Positions 58,947 through 64,000 of a stretch of 64,000 nt of DNA are shown one piece after another; position 1 is the first letter of the stretch, and every line of letters starts with the position of its first letter. A program made the position numbers and the translations under genes. This stretch comes from an uncultured Planctomycetaceae bacterium. Lineage in GTDB: Bacteria; Planctomycetota; Planctomycetia; Planctomycetales; Planctomycetaceae. The stretch lies in assembly GCA_943787265.1 (NCBI GenBank), contig CALSLT010000009.1, forward strand, positions 62,001-126,000. Direction: 5' to 3'. The notes under the pieces were generated by a model. It was not told the DNA's origin and did no database searches. It saw nothing but the letters and a program-made list of their open reading frames with translations.

Positions 58947-60797
58947 ATGAAACGCCCTGCATTTGCATTTGCCCTTTTGACTGTTCTCGCGTTGTTTTCC
59001 ACCGATGTGGCCGCTCAGGTTCCATCCGGTCCTGGCGACTGGCCTCAGTGGCGAGGGCCGAATCGAGATGGCAAAAGTTCGGACACCGGGCTGCTGAAGG
59101 AGTGGCCTGAAGATGGACCGAAGTTGCTCTGGAGTGTCGATTCGGTCGGTGTTGGCTATTCATCTTTGGCTGTGAAGGATGGGCTGATTTTCACTCAGGG
59201 AGACCTGGGCGGAGTCGAGCACATTATCGCGCTGGACGCCAAAAACGGCCAGACGGTCTGGGCGGTTCAGCCAGCATCTGTAGTTTCTCTGCTGAAAGAA
59301 CGACTCGCCGCAGACATGAAACGGTACGACGTCAACGGTGACGGTACGGTTTCCGAAGTCGAGGCTCTGACGCGGCTCGGCTGGAAATGGAATCAGTACA
59401 ACAAACCGATTGACGAAGATCTTGAAGTCGTCGCTGCGCGGCGTTCGGCGGCTGTCTTGAAGGAAGTCGACATGGATGGCAATGGCACGCTTTCATTCGA
59501 TGAAGCGGGCAGGATGCTGCGGGACGACTGGCAGCGGATCGACCGAGCTGACAAAAACGCCGATGCGGAAGCTCTAGCGAAATCACGTACCGATGCTTTT
59601 TTGAAAGAGCTCGACAAAGACGAAGATGGCAGCATCAGTCAGAAGGAATCGCGTGGAAGTTTACTCGATCGCAGTTTCCGACGATTCGATAAACGAGACC
59701 CCGGCACGAATCGCGGCGACAATATTCTGTCCGCAGAAGAGCTTCTCGAAGGTCTGTCAAAGTATGAAGCCGGCCGAGACGGACTGATCTCAGGCGACGA
59801 ACTTCGCCAGCATTACGTCTCGACAAGAGCCAACGGCGACGACGAACTGACAGAAAACGAACTGATGGGCGTGATCGGTGGCTACCGAAACGGCATGGGC
59901 GACGGGCCGCGGGGCACACCCACCGTCGACGGCGAACGCGTTTACGCGGAAGGCGGGAACGGTGACGTGGTCTGCCTGGAAGCCGGATCGGGAAAGACGC
60001 TCTGGCATGTGAATCTCAGTGCAGATTTCGGAGGACGACGACCGGGCTGGGGCTATTCGGAATCACCGTTGATCGCTGGTGACCTGGTCATCGTCACGCC
60101 GGGAGGAAACGCCGGGACGCTACTCGCACTGAATAAACTGACCGGTGACGTCGTCTGGCAAAGTGCAGAGACCAACGAAGGATCACACTACTCGTCCGCG
60201 ACACTGGCGACGATCAACGGTGTGGAGCAGGTCGTTCAATTCGCTCGGCAAAGCGTCTTTGGAGTGGCGCTCGCCGATGGCAAGCCACTGTGGACGTATT
60301 CGGCTCCCGCCAACGGAACGGCCAACTGCTGCTCGCCGATCATCGACGACAACCTCGTATTTGCATCGAGCGCTTACGGAACGGGCGGTGGCCTGGCAAA
60401 AGTCACACTGAGCGGCAGCATTCAGGTTGCCGAAGAGGTGTACTTCGAAAAGAAGATGGCCTGCCATCACGGAGGGATCGTCAAACTAGGCGACTACATG
60501 TACTCGTGCGGCGGCGGCACGCTGATCTGCATGGAATTCGCCACTGGCGACATCAAGTGGCAGGCCCGAGCTGCCGGAAAAGGCTCGCTGTGCTACGCCG
60601 ATGGAATGCTCTACATGCTCGGAGAAGGCCATTCGGTGGTACTCGCCGAAGCAACCCCCGAAGGCTACAACGAAACCGGCCGCTTCGAAATCCAGAAACA
60701 CGGCCGCCCCGCCTGGGCACACCCAATCGTCACCGGCGGAAAACTCTACCTTCGCGATCAGGAATCGCTCAGCGTGTATGACGTGTCAGTGAATTAG
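58947..60797 (+). CDS. Secreted PQQ-like propeller protein with inserted EF-hand calcium domain
   Basis: 616 residues. Signal peptide MKRPAFAFALLTVLALFSTDVAAQ, then WPQWRGPNRDGKS. The first propeller blade (HIIALDAKNGQTVWAVQ) is followed by an inserted domain (about residues 115-310) with EF-hand loops DVNGDGTVSEVE, DMDGNGTLSFDEA and DKDEDGSISQKES and one degenerate loop (NGDDELTENE). After it the propeller resumes with GTPTVDGERVYAEGGNGDVVCLEAGSGKTLWHVNL and ends with GKLYLRDQESLSVYDVS. So calcium binding sits inside the propeller rather than at an end. Location is outside the cytoplasm. The substrate is unknown. Confidence 0.9.
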   Translation: MKRPAFAFALLTVLALFSTDVAAQVPSGPGDWPQWRGPNRDGKSSDTGLLKEWPEDGPKLLWSVDSVGVGYSSLAVKDGLIFTQGDLGGVEHIIALDAKNGQTVWAVQPASVVSLLKERLAADMKRYDVNGDGTVSEVEALTRLGWKWNQYNKPIDEDLEVVAARRSAAVLKEVDMDGNGTLSFDEAGRMLRDDWQRIDRADKNADAEALAKSRTDAFLKELDKDEDGSISQKESRGSLLDRSFRRFDKRDPGTNRGDNILSAEELLEGLSKYEAGRDGLISGDELRQHYVSTRANGDDELTENELMGVIGGYRNGMGDGPRGTPTVDGERVYAEGGNGDVVCLEAGSGKTLWHVNLSADFGGRRPGWGYSESPLIAGDLVIVTPGGNAGTLLALNKLTGDVVWQSAETNEGSHYSSATLATINGVEQVVQFARQSVFGVALADGKPLWTYSAPANGTANCCSPIIDDNLVFASSAYGTGGGLAKVTLSGSIQVAEEVYFEKKMACHHGGIVKLGDYMYSCGGGTLICMEFATGDIKWQARAAGKGSLCYADGMLYMLGEGHSVVLAEATPEGYNETGRFEIQKHGRPAWAHPIVTGGKLYLRDQESLSVYDVSVN

Positions 60798-60823
60798 CCC
60801 ATTTCTTCGTTAGGGATTATTCC

Positions 60824-61069
60824 GTGTCCGATGCGTTCTCACCGGCAGACGATGCTCTTCATGAAGCTCTATGGATCGCAATAATGTGTCGTTGCGATCG
60901 ATGCGGAGCTTTCCACGATCTTGATGACATCGACCATTTGTTCGACAAAGATAGTACCGAATGGGCGAATGAGGCTGTGCGAAGAGTGAAGCCGCTTGGA
61001 TGGACTTCGCCGCATTCGGAAAACACATTCAGCGGCGATCTGCTTTGTCCGAAATGCAGCGTCGAATAA
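60824..61069 (+). CDS. Small hypothetical protein with split CxxC motifs
   Basis: 81 residues from GTG 60824. CRCDRCGAFHDLDDIDHLF and CPKC at the end give a zinc-ribbon-like pair separated by about 45 residues. No membrane helix. Unknown family. It lies 26 bp after the propeller gene. Confidence 0.55.
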   Translation: MSDAFSPADDALHEALWIAIMCRCDRCGAFHDLDDIDHLFDKDSTEWANEAVRRVKPLGWTSPHSENTFSGDLLCPKCSVE

Positions 61070-61070
61070 A

Positions 61071-61103
61071 GCGGCAGAGGGCGCCTTGACGCACCCTGCC
61101 GCT
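61071..61103. repeat. Half copy of the GTAGGGTGCGTC repeat
   Basis: GGCAGAGGGCGCCTTGACGCACCCTGCC: only the distal arm (TTGACGCACCCT) is kept, paired with a changed left arm. It lies between convergent genes. Confidence 0.6.
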
Positions 61104-61115
61104 GTCAGTTCTCGG

Positions 61116-61472
61116 TCAGGCAGCCGCTTTGAGCTGAGCGAAAATCGTCTGAGGTGGTTCCGCAAAATACTTGAGCAATGCTGGGCACAGCCATCCTTCC
61201 ATGTTGGCTTCCTTCCAGCAATACACGTTTCCACCGCAATCTTCCTTGACCCAGGACAGTTCCAGGTCGACACCGGGAAAACGCGTCGCTGAGAAAACGA
61301 GAAGAAATCCTGAGTCTGCGTTCTCGATCCCTTTCTCCTGCAAAGCGATGTCGATCATCGTGTCGGCACCAGCCACGAACGGTTCACGCACCAGGTCGAC
61401 TCGGGGGTCATCAAAGACCCACAGTCCTTCCCACTTGTATGGTTTTATGACGGATATTGAATTCTCAGACAT
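61116..61472 (-). CDS. Conserved hypothetical protein (DUF6717-like)
   Basis: 118 residues from ATG 61472 (open to 61562). The sequence KWEGLWVFDDPRVDLVREPFVAGADTMIDIALQEKG and FSATRFPGVDLELSWVKEDCGGNVYCW is like the planctomycete family I recall as DUF6717, of unknown role. It is a compact cytoplasmic domain with no metal motif. Confidence 0.75.
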   Translation of the reverse strand: MSENSISVIKPYKWEGLWVFDDPRVDLVREPFVAGADTMIDIALQEKGIENADSGFLLVFSATRFPGVDLELSWVKEDCGGNVYCWKEANMEGWLCPALLKYFAEPPQTIFAQLKAAA

Positions 61473-61589
61473 GGTCAAACTCCAAATTGTTTTTCTCAAT
61501 TGTACTTGCTGAGCAGCAGCTCGGCGGCACCATGACAATTGCCGTTGGCCACAGGTTCGCAACGTTGTCGGGCCAGTAATTCGATTTCA

Positions 61590-62237
61590 TTAATCGCCCG
61601 ACGCAACGAATTGTTGGATAAATTCGTTGACGATGTCTGAGTGCGTCGCAACCAGCATGTGCCCGGCGCCTGTTACTGCTTCGTCAGGCTGTGTCAGCTC
61701 GATCGGAAAAGTGAGGTCAGCGTCTCCGTGGATCTGCCCAATCGGTATGGCTGGGTCGCAACCTTTCCAACAGAGCGTTGCTCGGGTTGCCCAGGAGAAG
61801 AACGGCGATGCCAGCATTTGATCGCTTCGTCGTTGCACGCCGCGTCTCATTAATGGCCGCACCAAACCAGCGATTCCGAATGTCAAAGCGTTGAACGCAG
61901 ACTGCGGAAGAAAACTAATCGGTCGCAGAACGCGAAACCGAAATGGAAGTTCCCGAGGCGAGCGAATGCTGGAAATCAGGATGCAGCCAGGCGAATCGAG
62001 GTGACGAGCCAGCTCAAGGGCCACGATGCCGCCGAACGAAACGCCACCCACAACACATGGTCCAATTGGGCGAAGAGTATCTGCAATTTTCTCGGCATAG
62101 CTGGCGATCGTGTCGGACGGGTGATGCTCAGGCAAGGGCGGGACAATCAGGTTGGGAAATGAATCCTGCTGGTCCGCGAGGAGGCGATGGTCTGCCATCA
62201 TGCCGGGTAGGAGAATCAGTGGCTTCGCATCAGTCAT
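61590..62237 (-). CDS. Alpha/beta hydrolase
   Basis: 215 residues. Nucleophile elbow GVSFGGIVALELA, acid in HGDADLTFPI and His in GAGHMLVATHSD make a full catalytic triad. The N-terminus LILLPGMMADHRLL carries the oxyanion-hole loop. The cap region (residues 100-150) is basic and Phe-rich. The substrate is unknown; it is most like short-chain esterases. Confidence 0.85.
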   Translation of the reverse strand: MTDAKPLILLPGMMADHRLLADQQDSFPNLIVPPLPEHHPSDTIASYAEKIADTLRPIGPCVVGGVSFGGIVALELARHLDSPGCILISSIRSPRELPFRFRVLRPISFLPQSAFNALTFGIAGLVRPLMRRGVQRRSDQMLASPFFSWATRATLCWKGCDPAIPIGQIHGDADLTFPIELTQPDEAVTGAGHMLVATHSDIVNEFIQQFVASGD

Positions 62238-62293
62238 TGCTCTTACATGCTTCCGGAGATTATCTACCGAAACCGACTCGTCACTTCAGTCGC

Positions 62294-62349
62294 GTAGGGT
62301 GCGTCTTGACGCACCAATGCCCAAAACGGTGCGTCAAGACGCACCCTAC
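62294..62349. repeat. GTAGGGTGCGTC palindromic repeat, copy 5
   Basis: GTAGGGTGCGTCttgacgcacc and GGTGCGTCaagacgcaccCTAC; both arms intact. Between the alpha/beta hydrolase start and the esterase stop. Confidence 0.92.
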
Positions 62350-62351
62350 AG

Positions 62352-63332
62352 CTATCGGCCGGCGTGTTCTTCCGCCGCTCGGCAGAGTGACTCGACGTGA
62401 TAGTTGAACCAGATCGGGCGGAGGGTTTTGATCATTTCGGTGCGGCGGTGGCCGAGGCCTTCGAGTTCGATGTAGGTGTGGTCGATGTTGTGCTCGACCA
62501 GGGCTGCGTGGAAGTCTCGGACGGTTGGCAAGTGGCCGCCGTCTTTGGTTCCGCACGCGATCAGAATTCGCACGCCTCGTTTGATCTTCCACTTGTTCTT
62601 TTCGAGCAGTTTGAAGACGTCGTTGTCGATGTAATTCTGGATGTCCGGTCCCAGGAAATTGTTGGGATAAACATCCGGCATGGACGGATCAAAGTTCTCA
62701 GAAGTTCGCGGCACATTGCCTGCCTGGCAGAATAGCGAGCAGAACATGTCGGGATACTTGATCGCCAGTCGCGTCGAGCCTCGTCCACCCATCGAGAAGC
62801 CTTCGATGCATCGACCATGCCGTGCGGCGATTGTCCGATACGTCTTATCGATATAAGGAATCATTTCCCTGATAAACATCGTCTCGATCGGGAATCGACC
62901 GTCGTACGAGTTTTTGTAAAACGTGCTGCGACCACCGTTCGGAAGAACCACAATCATCGGCGGCCACTTGCCCGAGACAATGCCTCGATGCAGAACCTCG
63001 ACGTCTTCAAAGCTGTGAAACTCATTCCCGCCGTTGCCGTGCAGGTTGTAAATCACCGGATAACGTAGAGCCTTATTTTTCTCGTCGTCATATCCCGGCG
63101 GCAGGTAAAGGCAGTATCCGACATCCTGTCCGGCCGCCTCGCTGTGAAACGTCCGATGAGTGACCCCTGTCGGCAGTTCCTTATCCCCCAGCTCATTTAC
63201 CCAGACAATCGACGGCCCGGTCGGTTTCTTTGCTTTGTTCTTCTTCTGAGGAGCCGACTGTTGAGCCTCAGCCAGGCCAGCAAAACAGATCAATCCAAGA
63301 CAGATCGCCAGACAACGGAAGATGAGGTTCAA
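62352..63332 (-). CDS. Secreted esterase (putative esterase/feruloyl-esterase-like)
   Basis: 326 residues with a signal peptide (LIFRCLAICLGLICFAGLAEAQ). A Lys-rich linker is followed by an esterase-D-type alpha/beta hydrolase: YNLHGNGGNEFHSFEDV, nucleophile in CIEGFSMGGRGSTRLA, acid in ACGTKDGGHLP and His in ELEGLGHRRTEM. These enzymes release acyl or feruloyl groups from plant or algal polymers, fitting the sulfatase and BMC theme, but the substrate is not shown. Confidence 0.88.
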   Translation of the reverse strand: MNLIFRCLAICLGLICFAGLAEAQQSAPQKKNKAKKPTGPSIVWVNELGDKELPTGVTHRTFHSEAAGQDVGYCLYLPPGYDDEKNKALRYPVIYNLHGNGGNEFHSFEDVEVLHRGIVSGKWPPMIVVLPNGGRSTFYKNSYDGRFPIETMFIREMIPYIDKTYRTIAARHGRCIEGFSMGGRGSTRLAIKYPDMFCSLFCQAGNVPRTSENFDPSMPDVYPNNFLGPDIQNYIDNDVFKLLEKNKWKIKRGVRILIACGTKDGGHLPTVRDFHAALVEHNIDHTYIELEGLGHRRTEMIKTLRPIWFNYHVESLCRAAEEHAGR

Positions 63333-63383
63333 AGCAAGTTCCTTTTCTATTCTTCTTTATTCAATGATGTGCAGCCAGACCTG

Positions 63384-64000
63384 TCAGTCGCGGGCCCAGA
63401 GGGCTTCAGCGATCCAGTCAAGATCGTCGCTTTGGTGGCGCCGTGCTTCCTGAGGGACTGACGCGCCTGCAGAGTTTAACGCGTTTAGAACGAGAAGACG
63501 CAAGACACTGGCAAGCGGGCTGCGATCTCCCTGCGAAAAGGCTCGGCTCACCAGGCGATGATCCCGGTTCAACACGATTTCGTTGCGGCCGGTGGGAGCG
63601 TTTTCGAAATGGCGATCGATCAGACGCTCAAAGCCGGAAGGAATTGTGCCTTCTTTCTTTAGTTCTTCGAACGTTTGAGCGAGTTCATAACGCTCATTGA
63701 GAAATGCCATGACAGGCTGGCTGGGAGCAAACGAGGCGCACTGGATCTGTGCGCCGGTTGATTCGAAGAATCGCTGCCATTCATCTGGCGCGTCTTCAAG
63801 GTCCGACATCGACAAGATGGTCTGTGCGAAATTCGGAGCACTTGATGTTGAGTATCGGAGGTCAGTAATCGTCCCGGATGCGTTGTCGTCTGCGATAATT
63901 GTGGCGATCAACGATTCTTCAAAGCTACGCAGCGTGTGGACACACGGAGAATCGTGATTTGAAAACAGTTCGTTGACCCAACGCTCCTGCCGACGGTCCG
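63384..64000 (-). CDS. C-terminal fragment of an HSP90-like protein (partial at window end)
   Basis: The frame is open to position 64000, so the N-terminus is outside the window; about 204 residues are seen. The upstream visible part reads RQERWVNELFSNHDSPCVHTLRSFEESL. The end (IVLNRDHRLVSRA, VLRLLVLNALNSAGA, DLDWIAEALWARD) resembles the C-terminal dimerisation region of bacterial HSP90-family proteins, where a LNxxHxLV motif precedes helices. No ATPase domain is visible, so the identification is weak. Confidence 0.45.
   Translation of the reverse strand, partial: DRRQERWVNELFSNHDSPCVHTLRSFEESLIATIIADDNASGTITDLRYSTSSAPNFAQTILSMSDLEDAPDEWQRFFESTGAQIQCASFAPSQPVMAFLNERYELAQTFEELKKEGTIPSGFERLIDRHFENAPTGRNEIVLNRDHRLVSRAFSQGDRSPLASVLRLLVLNALNSAGASVPQEARRHQSDDLDWIAEALWARD

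Overview
The window looks like a chromosomal segment of a planctomycete (phylum Planctomycetota, most likely order Planctomycetales; genus not determinable from sequence alone). The evidence is the gene set: ECF sigma factors coupled to Ser/Thr kinases, a DUF1501 protein, a formylglycine sulfatase, several PQQ-like beta-propeller proteins, giant RTX proteins with an LE-R-LL type leader, and a planctomycete-type bacterial microcompartment (BMC) locus. GTG starts are frequent, several Shine-Dalgarno sites are weak, and a GTAGGGTGCGTC palindromic repeat family is scattered through intergenic DNA.

Layout. 1-4520 (minus): ECF sigma factor, membrane Ser/Thr kinase and secretin-N-domain protein, each joined to the next by an ATGA overlap. 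4769-6950 (plus): small hypothetical and membrane proteins, including an isoprenylcysteine methyltransferase-like enzyme. 7087-12912 (plus): a second ECF sigma/kinase pair, then a large VWA-domain protein. 13131-14978 (minus): a secreted glycoside-hydrolase-like protein. 15378-24388 (plus): the BMC operon. 24499-32507 (plus): zinc-ribbon protein, TPR protein, M16 peptidase, DUF423 protein, beta-ketoacyl-ACP synthase and UbiX-like prenyltransferase. 33990-35699: primary sigma factor RpoD. 36673-43320 (minus): sulfatase and two PQQ-like secreted proteins, one with a late frameshift. 43994-53322 (plus): two tandem giant RTX paralogues carrying different cargo domains. 53405 to the end: DUF1501 protein, ACT-malic enzyme, ThiF-like E1, truncated hemoglobin, an EF-hand/PQQ propeller protein, hydrolases, and the C-terminal end of a possible HSP90-like protein.

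The central system is the BMC operon: DeoR regulator, PduL phosphotransacylase, BMC-H, a 38-codon membrane micro-ORF, BMC-H, acetate-kinase-like enzyme, BMC-P, CoA-acylating aldehyde dehydrogenase, BMC-P, an encapsulation-peptide protein of unknown function, BMC-P, fuculose-phosphate-type class II aldolase, and a lactate/malate dehydrogenase-like enzyme, closed by a hairpin terminator. The general type is known (the planctomycete/verrucomicrobial compartment for L-fucose and L-rhamnose breakdown). The aldolase would release lactaldehyde inside the shell, the aldehyde dehydrogenase and PduL would convert it to lactyl-CoA and lactyl-phosphate, and the kinase would yield lactate and ATP. Four proteins carry terminal amphipathic helices that look like encapsulation peptides. 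The less-described parts are the helically phased GTGA array upstream of the regulator, the micro-ORF, the unknown encapsulation-peptide protein, the divergent kinase motifs, the Arg at the specificity position of the dehydrogenase, and palindromic repeats inside the operon.

The sulfatase and the glycoside-hydrolase-like protein fit an organism that takes apart sulfated, deoxysugar-rich polysaccharides outside the cytoplasm and sends the deoxysugar to the compartment. That link is inference from gene content, not shown by the sequence.
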